From positions 1-8,933 of the forward strand of contig JAEYSR010000224.1 in assembly GCA_023434535.1 (NCBI GenBank): a stretch of 8,933 nucleotides of DNA, written 5' to 3'. The notes below the pieces were generated by a model. That model saw only the letters and a program-made list of their open reading frames with translations. It searched no databases and was not told the origin of the DNA. The translations under genes and the position numbers were made by a program. This stretch comes from Actinomycetes bacterium (GTDB taxonomy: Bacteria > Actinomycetota > Acidimicrobiia > Acidimicrobiales > Microtrichaceae). Of the stretch, positions 1-5,298 are shown piece by piece; the first letter of the stretch is position 1, and each line of letters opens with the position of its first letter.

Positions 1-203
1 TCCACGAGGTCGGTGGCCCCCAGAAGATGAGCTTCTCCGAGATGGCACGGGCCGTGCTCGCCCATCAGGGACGCAAGCTCGCCGTGGTCGGCACCGAGCC
101 GGCCACCTACTTCGGCCTCCCGATCGACGAGTCCACCCTCGTCGCCGGCGACCAGGCCGAGCGTGGCACCACCACGCTGGCCGAGTGGCTGTCCCGACGC
201 TGA
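1..203 (+). CDS. C-terminal end of NAD(P)-binding SDR / NmrA-like oxidoreductase (5' end outside window)
   Basis: The reading frame is open from the left edge (first full codon at base 3) to a TGA at 201-203, giving the last 66 residues of a protein. Seen: an EVGGP motif followed by a helix (SFSEMARAVLAHQGRK), then a GTTTLAEWLSRR tail. Known: this matches the C-terminal end of atypical short-chain dehydrogenases of the NmrA/YbjT-like group, in which a VGGP motif precedes the 'open the next helix' segment and a G-T-T-x-x-E-W-L helix closes the substrate lobe. The Rossmann core with the glycine-rich NAD(P) motif would lie upstream of the window, so cofactor and substrate cannot be judged. The family call is reasonably good; the specific function is unknown. 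Confidence 0.72.
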   Translation, partial: HEVGGPQKMSFSEMARAVLAHQGRKLAVVGTEPATYFGLPIDESTLVAGDQAERGTTTLAEWLSRR

Positions 204-548
204 CGGAACCTCCCGGAGTGCAGGGCCGGACATCGGGGTTCATCGCATGACTCGTCTCGAGGTCGACGACCTCAGCCCCAACGACGGCTGCCGTTCCGTC
301 CGAGCCGGATGGCGATCGAGCAGTCAGACGATGGCGTCGCACACAACGGGAGACAGGCCTCCGTTCGGCGACGGTGAGTGCCGATCGGAGAGGATTCGAC
401 GGGATGCGATGGCATCGTGGATCTGTGGAGAGGACCGAGAGGACGCATGAGCCATCGGCCGGACGTCTCGACCACAGCTCGACAGCTGCCGCCGAAGGTC
501 GTTCGCAATCGCATGCGTTGCCGGGCTGATGTCAGCCGAGCAGTGCCG
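204..548. other. Intergenic stretch without a recognised gene
   Basis: No convincing gene is seen here. It contains a perfect 6-bp inverted repeat with a 3-nt loop (259-264 pairing with 268-273) about 55 bp after the SDR stop codon, a weak terminator candidate with no T tract. Purine-rich Shine-Dalgarno-like runs lie at 428-434 and 437-443, just before an in-frame ATG at 447 that could be an upstream start for the following lipoprotein. There is no TA dinucleotide anywhere in this stretch, so no TANNNT -10 box like those of the neighbouring genes can exist; the promoter of the lipoprotein gene is not identified. Confidence 0.5.
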
Positions 549-1571
549 ATGAAGGCAGGTTGGGCGCGCCGCATCACAGGGATGGTCGCAGTGACGGTCT
601 GCTTCGCTGCCGTCGCGTGTCGTGCCGACTCCGAGGTCCGGACTGATCGATCGACTCCGACGGACGACACGGGCGATCACGAGGAGGTCGACCACTGGAC
701 CGTGGCGGGCGACGCTGTCGAGATGCTCGCGGCGGGAAACGGACTGGTCCTCGTGTACGGGTTCGAGACCAGCTTGGTGGAGCTGCGAACCGGCGACGTC
801 ATCGCCACGGAGACCATCGACGGATTGGACGGACCGCCGGAACTCAACAGGGCGATCGAAGAGTTCCGGGTCGACAGTCGCGACGTGCTCGTCCGAACGG
901 AGGATGGGCGGATCCTTGCCGGCGAGGACGACAGTCCGCCGCTCCTCCCGTCCGGCTCGCCAGTACCGACCGGCCCCTTGCCCGTCGTACATGTCGGGCC
1001 GTACACCGTCGAGAACTCCCTGGATGGAGCGGTGATCCGCCACGACGACGGCGCCGAGTGGCGTTTCCCCGTGGAGGAACCGCAGTTCGACGAGAAGCTC
1101 ATTGCCGTCGACGACTGGGTCATCCTCGGGATGAGCGACTCGGCCGGAACAGTCCTTGCGATCGACCTGACCTCACCCCACGGCGTGGAGGCGGCGGCAC
1201 TCGAGTGGGCCGACATGTACCCGCCACCGCCACCACGACGGATGGACGGAGGCCCCGAAGAGATCGCCCGAGTCACTGCAGCAGCAACCGAGTTTGCGGG
1301 CGCACTACAGACATTCGACTTCGAGCGCCTTCGCCCGGTCATGAGCGCAGAGTGCTGGGATCAGTCGAAGGCGAAGTTCGACCAGGAGATGGCCAGAGCG
1401 ACGCCCGAGGACCTCGCCGAGCTGATCGAGCTCATGAAATCGCCAGCCCCTGTCCCCGAGGTGGTTGAGATCGACGGCGACGTCGCCACGGTGTACCTCC
1501 CGGGCGTCGGCGACGAGATCTCGTTCGTGCTCCGCAACGGTTCGTGGGTGGCGCACTGGGACACGTGCTGA
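549..1571 (+). CDS. Putative secreted lipoprotein with propeller-like repeats and an NTF2/SnoaL-like C-terminal domain
   Basis: The product has 340 residues from the ATG at 549. This start gives a standard lipoprotein signal: basic MKAGWARR, a hydrophobic stretch, and a degenerate lipobox A-V-A-C with Cys24 as the acylated residue (the usual Leu at -3 is replaced by Ala). An acidic, Thr/Asp-rich linker follows to about residue 50. Two segments in the first half (G-N-G-L-V-L-V-Y-G then E-L-R-T-G-D-V, and later W-V-I-L-G then V-L-A-I-D-L) resemble blades of PQQ/WD-type beta-propellers. From about residue 245, an F-D-F-E-R-L-R-P-V-M-S helix-type region and a final G-S-W-V-A-H-W strand resemble the NTF2/SnoaL-like fold. 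Cysteines near residue 265 and at the C-terminal residue could pair. The start is uncertain: in-frame ATG codons at 447 (better purine-rich site) and 513 also exist. It is a single gene, convergent with the DUF2510 gene 37 bp away. Localisation is inferred; function is unknown. Confidence 0.75.
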   Translation: MKAGWARRITGMVAVTVCFAAVACRADSEVRTDRSTPTDDTGDHEEVDHWTVAGDAVEMLAAGNGLVLVYGFETSLVELRTGDVIATETIDGLDGPPELNRAIEEFRVDSRDVLVRTEDGRILAGEDDSPPLLPSGSPVPTGPLPVVHVGPYTVENSLDGAVIRHDDGAEWRFPVEEPQFDEKLIAVDDWVILGMSDSAGTVLAIDLTSPHGVEAAALEWADMYPPPPPRRMDGGPEEIARVTAAATEFAGALQTFDFERLRPVMSAECWDQSKAKFDQEMARATPEDLAELIELMKSPAPVPEVVEIDGDVATVYLPGVGDEISFVLRNGSWVAHWDTC

Positions 1572-1608
1572 TCCGACAGACGAGCACAGGCGGCCGACCA
1601 GCGCTCGC

Positions 1609-2367
1609 TCAACCCGGCCCGGCATGCGTCGGCCCACCAGATCGCCGCAGAAGGACCTCGCCTGTGGCGACTCCGCAGTGCGCGACGAAGAATCCGAAGA
1701 AGACGCACGCGATGAATCGCTGCTCGAACGCCTGCATCGCCTCATACTCGGACTGGGTCAGGCATCGGTACGCGCCGTGGTCGTTCACGCTGTGCTCGCA
1801 GCTCGAGGGGTCGTCGGTCGGCACGCCGTATTGGGCGTCGCCGGATGTCGTGGTGACGAACCCGACGACGAACGGAACGGATGCCAAGAGCACCGCCCCG
1901 TAGAAGAGCACGAGGAACACGACGCCCACCGGTCCAGGCAGGCCGCCCCTGGCATCGCCCAGCCGGAAGCGGTTACGCGACCACCAACCACCGGTGCCAC
2001 GCCGTTCAGCAGCTCGCTCCTTGAGGACAGCGAGGCTCCACAGCTGTCCGGCGACCAGCACCGGGACTCCCGGCAGGACCAGATACGCGGCGCCCGGAAC
2101 CGCACCGACGACGAAGGTGCACGCGACGACCGACGCGGCGACCATCGCCGCAGACCCGGCGGCGACGGCGACCGCCGTACTCACCCGTACGGCCCAGGCG
2201 GACGTGAAGTCGATGCCAGGATCGGCCCCACCTCGGCCGGGTTTCCAACCGACACTCCGTGCCGGCGGACCCGGCGGCTCGGACACGTTGCGTGGACCCC
2301 ACGCAGTTCCGTCCCACCAGCGCCACCCCTCACCTTCCGGGTCCGGGTACCAACCGGCGGGAACCAT
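1609..2367 (-). CDS. DUF2510 domain membrane protein, four predicted transmembrane helices
   Basis: The product has 252 residues. The start was chosen at the ATG (2365-2367) because residues 1-25 are a typical DUF2510 module, which normally sits at the extreme N-terminus: PAGWYPDP, then W-R-W-W-D-G-T-A-W. The same frame continues upstream for 71 residues but that part is Arg/Ser-rich and looks non-coding. Four hydrophobic segments are visible at about 62-88, 92-114, 146-171 and 218-240. The loop between helices 3 and 4 (about 172-217) carries Cys190 and Cys202, which could form a disulfide if that loop is outside. Known: DUF2510 is common in actinobacteria at the cytoplasmic N-terminus of membrane proteins; its role is not established. 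A TAGCCT box 13 nt before the ATG suggests a leaderless transcript. The gene is divergent from the MTHFR-like gene and convergent with the upstream lipoprotein. Function is unknown. Confidence 0.85.
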   Translation of the reverse strand: MVPAGWYPDPEGEGWRWWDGTAWGPRNVSEPPGPPARSVGWKPGRGGADPGIDFTSAWAVRVSTAVAVAAGSAAMVAASVVACTFVVGAVPGAAYLVLPGVPVLVAGQLWSLAVLKERAAERRGTGGWWSRNRFRLGDARGGLPGPVGVVFLVLFYGAVLLASVPFVVGFVTTTSGDAQYGVPTDDPSSCEHSVNDHGAYRCLTQSEYEAMQAFEQRFIACVFFGFFVAHCGVATGEVLLRRSGGPTHAGPG

Positions 2368-2374
2368 CTGGGCA

Positions 2375-2380
2375 AGGCTA
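2375..2380 (-). promoter_or_regulatory. Candidate -10 box (TAGCCT) for the DUF2510 gene, leaderless arrangement
   Basis: Read on the minus strand, TAGCCT fits the actinobacterial TANNNT -10 consensus. Its first base lies exactly 13 nt before the A of the ATG, so transcription would start at or within a base or two of the start codon. No Shine-Dalgarno sequence is visible before this ATG, which agrees with leaderless translation. No good TTGACA-like -35 is present, which is usual in such promoters. Confidence 0.5.
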
Positions 2381-2506
2381 CGGAGCGATCTCCCAGATCG
2401 CGCCGCAACGAGAACCGCTGCCGCTACCGGCGAGCGTCGCGACCGCCAGCAACGACGAGGTGTACGACCTTGTCTGGGCGGTCGCGTCGTCGACCACGAC
2501 GATCGA

Positions 2507-2526
2507 GCCGGGTCGAGGGACCCGGC
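2507..2526. promoter_or_regulatory. Perfect 8-bp GC hairpin in the DUF2510/MTHFR divergent intergenic region
   Basis: The left arm GCCGGGTC (2507-2514) is perfectly complementary to the right arm GACCCGGC (2519-2526), with a GAGG loop. It lies in the 233-bp gap between two divergent genes, 75 bp before the MTHFR-like start and about 140 bp before the DUF2510 start. Because neither adjacent gene ends here, a terminator role is less natural than an operator, a protein-binding site or part of a small RNA. No T tract follows on either strand. The structure is directly seen; the function is not known. Confidence 0.4.
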
Positions 2527-2587
2527 ACCGAGCGCCACGGTCGCACGCAACGGCTCCCTGGCCCTCGTCGGTGCCCACACCCACCGA

Positions 2588-2593
2588 TAGGTT
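2588..2593 (+). promoter_or_regulatory. Candidate -10 box (TAGGTT) for the MTHFR-like gene, leaderless arrangement
   Basis: TAGGTT matches TANNNT and begins 13 nt before the ATG at 2601, placing the transcription start at the start codon. The block TAGGTTCGAGGGCATG shares TA-N-GTTCGA-NNN-C-ATG with the corresponding block before sbcD. A GAGGG run at 2595-2599 is only one base from the ATG, too close to act as a ribosome binding site, which further favours leaderless initiation. No clear -35 element is seen. Confidence 0.55.
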
Positions 2594-2600
2594 CGAGGGC

Positions 2601-3365
2601 ATGGACGGCACGTTCGAACTGATCTGCGAGGTCGAGCCCGCGACGCGACCCGACCTCGTGAAGGTCCGGCACCAGGTCGGGGTGCTCGCTCCCGTCGCCA
2701 CCGGGTTCCTCATCCCCGACAACCACATCGGCCGGGCCACGGTGTCCTCGATCGCCGTCGCCCACGAGGTCGACCTCATGGGCGGTCGGGCCATCGCCTG
2801 CGTGAACGCCCGGGACCGCAACGTCCTCGGGTTCCGACGTGACCTCCTCACCGCAGCGGCCTACGGCGTCGGCGAGATGCTGTTCGTCTACGGCGACCGC
2901 CCCGAGACCGGCCGCCGCTCCGACGACCTCACCGTCCGCAAGATGATCGACCTGGCCCGGGAGTTCTCCGCCGAGCAGGACTGGCCCCTGCGCATCGGGG
3001 TGTCGTGCGGGCTCGGCGACGTCCAGCCCTGGAAGCACGAGGCGGACGCCTGGTACGTCCAGGTCTCCTACTCCGCCGACGCCCTCGCCGACTGGCGCCG
3101 GAGCATCGACTTCGACGGGGACGTCTACGCCGGGGTCATGGTGATCCCGTCGGCCCGCATGGCTCTCAAGCTGTCGGCCGACGTGCCGCAGCTCGCGGTC
3201 CCGGAGCACCTGGTGGACCTGATCGACAGGGAACCCGACGCCGGCGTCTCCTTCGCCGCGGACCTGGTCGGCGACATCGCCGCGACCGAGTCGTTCGACG
3301 GGGTCCACCTCATCCCGGTGGCCCGCTACCGCGAGATCGCCGCGGCTCTGCTCGACCGCCGCTGA
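2601..3365 (+). CDS. Methylenetetrahydrofolate reductase-family protein (short, MetF-like)
   Basis: The product has 254 residues; it starts at the ATG of MDGTFELICEVEPAT, where similarity to the family begins. Known: MTHFR is a TIM-barrel enzyme that reduces 5,10-methylene-THF to 5-methyl-THF for methionine synthesis, normally with FAD. Seen: an early Glu in E-V-E-P (position of the catalytic Glu), A-R-D-R-N in the second quarter, F-V-Y-G-D-R-P at the place of the classical L-R-G-D-x-P motif, K-H-E-A-D-A-W-Y-V-Q-V-S for the usual K-x-x-A-G-A-D-x-x-x-T-Q strand, then A-G-V-M-V-I-P-S and a final F-D-G-V-H-L-I-P-V strand. It is about 40 residues shorter than E. coli MetF, and several cofactor-contacting motifs differ, so it may belong to a divergent MTHFR branch such as that described in mycobacteria. 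No folate or methionine gene is adjacent. It is convergent with the downstream lipoprotein gene. The family is confident; the exact reaction is inferred. Confidence 0.85.
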   Translation: MDGTFELICEVEPATRPDLVKVRHQVGVLAPVATGFLIPDNHIGRATVSSIAVAHEVDLMGGRAIACVNARDRNVLGFRRDLLTAAAYGVGEMLFVYGDRPETGRRSDDLTVRKMIDLAREFSAEQDWPLRIGVSCGLGDVQPWKHEADAWYVQVSYSADALADWRRSIDFDGDVYAGVMVIPSARMALKLSADVPQLAVPEHLVDLIDREPDAGVSFAADLVGDIAATESFDGVHLIPVARYREIAAALLDRR

Positions 3366-3409
3366 CGCGTGGCCGGCCGCCGACGTCGACGGGCGGCCGA
3401 CGGACGCGT
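3365..3409. terminator. Candidate bidirectional terminator / nested inverted repeat between convergent genes
   Basis: In the 52-bp gap between the MTHFR-like stop and the stop of the minus-strand lipoprotein, CGGCCGCC (3374-3381) pairs perfectly with GGCGGCCG (3392-3399) around a 10-nt loop. It is flanked on both sides by the self-complementary hexamer ACGCGT (3365-3370 and 3404-3409), which can pair as an outer stem. The position between two convergent stop codons fits a shared terminator; the absence of a T tract on either strand is common in high-GC actinobacteria but lowers certainty. Confidence 0.5.
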
Positions 3410-3417
3410 GGGCTCGC

Positions 3418-3891
3418 CTACCAGGTGACGGTGAAGCCGAACGCCGGTCCCGTCCCCAGCGTGTTCGTCTCCGTGCGGACGGTCACGTCCGCGCACTCGC
3501 CGGGGCGCATCGGTCGGCTCGACTCGACGTGCATGTCCACGGCCACGTCCCCCTTCCCGACGGAGGCCTCGAGGACGCGGACCTCGGGGACGTTCCCGAG
3601 CGTCTCGATGTCGGTGGAGACGACCCCCGCCGACAGCGACGTCGTGGCGTCTGCGTCGGGCGTGTGCACGTCCAACGCCAACGGACCGCCGGTGAGCGAG
3701 CACACCCGGACCTTCCCCTGCTGGTAGCCGATCTGCAGCAGCGGCTCGACCACGACCTGAGAGGTGCCGACGTACGGCGAGCTCACCACCACCGTCGTCG
3801 GCGGCGAGTACGGACTGCTCACGCACCCCGACACAGCGACCGCCAGCAGAACCGCACCGACCCCGAACGTGGCCACACGACGAGACGTCAT
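3418..3891 (-). CDS. Small putative lipoprotein, unknown function
   Basis: The product has 157 residues from the ATG at 3891. This start has a strong purine run (AAGGGGG, 3897-3903) five bases upstream and gives a compact signal peptide: MTSRR, a hydrophobic core, and the lipobox V-S-G-C with acylated Cys23. A GTG 11 codons upstream is in frame but gives a less usual leader. The mature part begins with a Ser/Pro/Thr/Val-rich stretch (to about residue 48). It continues as alternating beta-type sequence with Cys64 and Cys133, which could make a disulfide, and ends in a G-F-T-V-T-W strand, suggesting an Ig-like or other small beta-sandwich domain. Inferred location: outer face of the cytoplasmic membrane. 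It is divergent from sbcD (165-bp gap) and convergent with the MTHFR-like gene. No family is recognised. Confidence 0.8.
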   Translation of the reverse strand: MTSRRVATFGVGAVLLAVAVSGCVSSPYSPPTTVVVSSPYVGTSQVVVEPLLQIGYQQGKVRVCSLTGGPLALDVHTPDADATTSLSAGVVSTDIETLGNVPEVRVLEASVGKGDVAVDMHVESSRPMRPGECADVTVRTETNTLGTGPAFGFTVTW

Positions 3892-3896
3892 GGGCA

Positions 3897-3903
3897 CCCC
3901 CTT
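3897..3903 (-). promoter_or_regulatory. Ribosome binding site deciding the start of the small lipoprotein
   Basis: On the minus strand AAGGGGG is followed by the five bases TGCCC and then the ATG at 3891. This selects the ATG at 3891 over the in-frame GTG at 3924. It contrasts with the divergent sbcD gene, which has no such site. Confidence 0.6.
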
Positions 3904-3922
3904 CCCCTTGAAGCTCGGACGC

Positions 3923-3928
3923 ACCCTA
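3923..3928 (-). promoter_or_regulatory. Candidate -10 box (TAGGGT) for the small lipoprotein gene
   Basis: On the minus strand TAGGGT matches TANNNT. It lies about 31 bp before the start codon at 3891, so the transcript would carry a leader of roughly 25 nt containing the purine-rich ribosome binding site. No clear -35 element is present. Confidence 0.4.
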
Positions 3929-3930
3929 TG

Positions 3931-3956
3931 ACGGGTGGGTCCCTGCGGCGACCCGT
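3931..3956. promoter_or_regulatory. Inverted repeat ACGGGT / ACCCGT, possible operator
   Basis: ACGGGT (3931-3936) and ACCCGT (3951-3956) form a perfect 6-bp inverted repeat with a 14-nt spacer (half-site centres about 20 bp apart). It sits immediately upstream of the lipoprotein -10 candidate, in the divergent lipoprotein/sbcD intergenic region. The spacing of about two helical turns would suit a dimeric regulator. Short repeats of this size occur by chance in GC-rich DNA. Confidence 0.25.
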
Positions 3957-3974
3957 TCTGCAGCGACAGCTCCG

Positions 3975-3990
3975 CACCGACCCGTCGGTG
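3975..3990. promoter_or_regulatory. Hairpin CACCGA / TCGGTG upstream of sbcD
   Basis: A perfect 6-bp inverted repeat (3975-3980 with 3985-3990) with a CCCG loop lies about 54 bp before the sbcD -10 candidate. It could be an operator or a chance palindrome; no T tract follows. It is not a recognised LexA (SOS) box. Confidence 0.25.
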
Positions 3991-4043
3991 ATGGCGTGAC
4001 GGGAGCGACGCCCGCCATCCGCGGCGCTGTCACACCCCCTCGG

Positions 4044-4049
4044 TACGTT
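4044..4049 (+). promoter_or_regulatory. Candidate -10 box (TACGTT) for the sbcDC operon, leaderless arrangement
   Basis: TACGTT matches TANNNT and its first base is 13 nt before the ATG at 4057, so the predicted transcription start coincides with the start codon. No Shine-Dalgarno sequence is present between them. The block shares TA-N-GTTCGA-NNN-C-ATG at identical spacing with the MTHFR-like gene. No TTGACA-like -35 is visible. Confidence 0.55.
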
Positions 4050-4056
4050 CGACCAC

Positions 4057-5298
4057 ATGCGGTTCCTGCACACCTCCGACTGGCACCTCGGGCGCCAGTT
4101 CCACGGTGCACCGCTGCTGGACGAGCAGGCCGCGGCGGTGGACCGCATGGTGGAGCTCGCGGCCGCCGAACAGGTCGACGCCGTGCTCGTGGCGGGCGAC
4201 CTGTACGACCGGGCCATCCCCGCCACGCCTGCGGTCGAGCTGCTGGACGACGCACTCCTGCGCCTGCGGGACACGGGCGCAGTGGTGATCGCCATCAGCG
4301 GCAACCACGACTCGGCGACCCGGGCCGGCTACGGCGACCGCCTGATGTCCCGAGCCGGGGTCACGGTCAGAGCGGATGTCCGCCGGTTCGCCGAGCCCGT
4401 CGTCGTCACCGGTCGCTCGGGCGGGGATCACGCGGTCGCCGTCTACCCCATCCCCTACCTGGACCCGGTCACGTTCGACGCCGCTCACCCGCTCGACTCC
4501 GAGGAGATCGATGGTGCGGACACCGACGGCTCCGACACGTCGGTCCTGCCGGCGCGACGGGGCACCCACCAGCAGACCCTGGCCCGGGCCATGCGCACCG
4601 TCCGTGCCGACAGGCGCCGACGGAAGGGCATGGGGTCGATCGTCGTCGCCCACGCGTTCGTCGCCGGGACCGCACCCCGCCTGGACGAAGCACCGGTCGA
4701 GGTGTGCGACAGCGAACGGCAGCTGGCCGTCGGCGGCGCCGACCGCGTCGAGCCCTCGCTGTTCGACGGGTTCGACTACGTGGCCCTCGGTCACCTGCAC
4801 CGCCACCAGTCGTGGGCCGACGAACGCATCGCCTACTCCGGCTCTCCCCTGCGCTACTCGTTCTCCGAGGAGCACCACCGCAAGGCGGTGCGGATCGTCG
4901 ACCTGACCCCCGATGGCGGCCGCTCGGTCGAGGTGGTCGAGCTCGACGTCGGACGTCCTCTGCACACCATCACCGGATCCCTCGACGACCTGGTCGCCGA
5001 CCCCACCCTCGACCACGTGCGCGACGGCCGCATCCGGGCCGTGCTCACCGACCCGCACCTGCCGCACCAGGCCATGGCCCGACTGCGCATGCGGTTCCCC
5101 CACGCCGCGGAGCTCGTCCACCGGCCGCCTGAGAGGACCCAGGCACCGGCCCCCCGCTCGTCCCAGGAGGTGCGGCGGCGCCAACCCCTCGACCTGGCGC
5201 TGGAGTTCCTCACCGAGCAGTGGGACGCAGAGCCCGACGCAGCCACCCGCGCCGCGGTGCGCGACGCCGTCGTCGCCGTCGTCGGGAGCGAACGATGA
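4057..5298 (+). CDS. sbcD: SbcD, nuclease subunit of the SbcCD exo/endonuclease
   Basis: The product has 413 residues, a normal length for SbcD. It is the Mre11-type calcineurin-like phosphoesterase that, with SbcC, cuts DNA hairpins and degrades double-stranded ends in an ATP- and Mn2+-dependent way in the cytoplasm. All metal-binding motifs are visible in order: D8-x-H10 (TSDWHLG), G47-D48-L-Y-D, G82-N83-H84-D85, H199 in V-V-A-H-A, and G245-H246-L-H248. The Y-S-G-S-P motif follows. After about residue 280 comes the capping and SbcC-binding region, with a Pro/Arg-rich linker near residues 350-375 and a final helical part. The start is fixed by MRFLHTSDWHLG, the canonical N-terminus. The stop codon overlaps the sbcC start (ATGA), so the two are translationally coupled. 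No key residue is missing. The downstream neighbour confirms the assignment. Confidence 0.96.
   Translation: MRFLHTSDWHLGRQFHGAPLLDEQAAAVDRMVELAAAEQVDAVLVAGDLYDRAIPATPAVELLDDALLRLRDTGAVVIAISGNHDSATRAGYGDRLMSRAGVTVRADVRRFAEPVVVTGRSGGDHAVAVYPIPYLDPVTFDAAHPLDSEEIDGADTDGSDTSVLPARRGTHQQTLARAMRTVRADRRRRKGMGSIVVAHAFVAGTAPRLDEAPVEVCDSERQLAVGGADRVEPSLFDGFDYVALGHLHRHQSWADERIAYSGSPLRYSFSEEHHRKAVRIVDLTPDGGRSVEVVELDVGRPLHTITGSLDDLVADPTLDHVRDGRIRAVLTDPHLPHQAMARLRMRFPHAAELVHRPPERTQAPAPRSSQEVRRRQPLDLALEFLTEQWDAEPDAATRAAVRDAVVAVVGSER
5284..5288 (+). promoter_or_regulatory. Ribosome binding site for sbcC inside the 3' end of sbcD
   Basis: GGGAG lies six bases before the sbcC ATG at 5295, within the last codons of sbcD. 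It supports the overlapping ATGA start and reinitiation after SbcD translation. The first gene of the operon appears leaderless, while the second uses a conventional site. Confidence 0.6.

Noticed and set aside
163..450. Open frame of 95 codons spanning the SDR stop and the following gap
   Set aside because: It overlaps the real SDR frame at its 5' end, has no family resemblance, and its composition (Arg/Asp/Gly/Ser) is that of a shadow frame in GC-rich DNA.
110..755. About 645 bp without any TA dinucleotide
   Set aside because: TA is rare throughout this GC-rich sequence (runs of over 400 bp without it also occur inside sbcC), so the run is only mildly unusual and needs no special explanation.
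1572..1608. Terminator between the convergent lipoprotein and DUF2510 genes
   Set aside because: Only a 5-bp CGAGC/GCTCG pairing with a long loop was found; too weak to call.
2368..2580. 71-residue N-terminal extension of the DUF2510 protein
   Set aside because: The extension is Arg/Ser-rich without domain similarity, lies over the divergent promoter region and hairpin, and DUF2510 normally begins at the mature N-terminus (MVPAGWYPDP).
2259..2600. 114-residue N-terminal extension of the MTHFR-like protein
   Set aside because: It crosses the DUF2510 start region on the other strand, shows no MTHFR similarity, and the family match begins at the ATG at 2601 with a well-placed -10 box.
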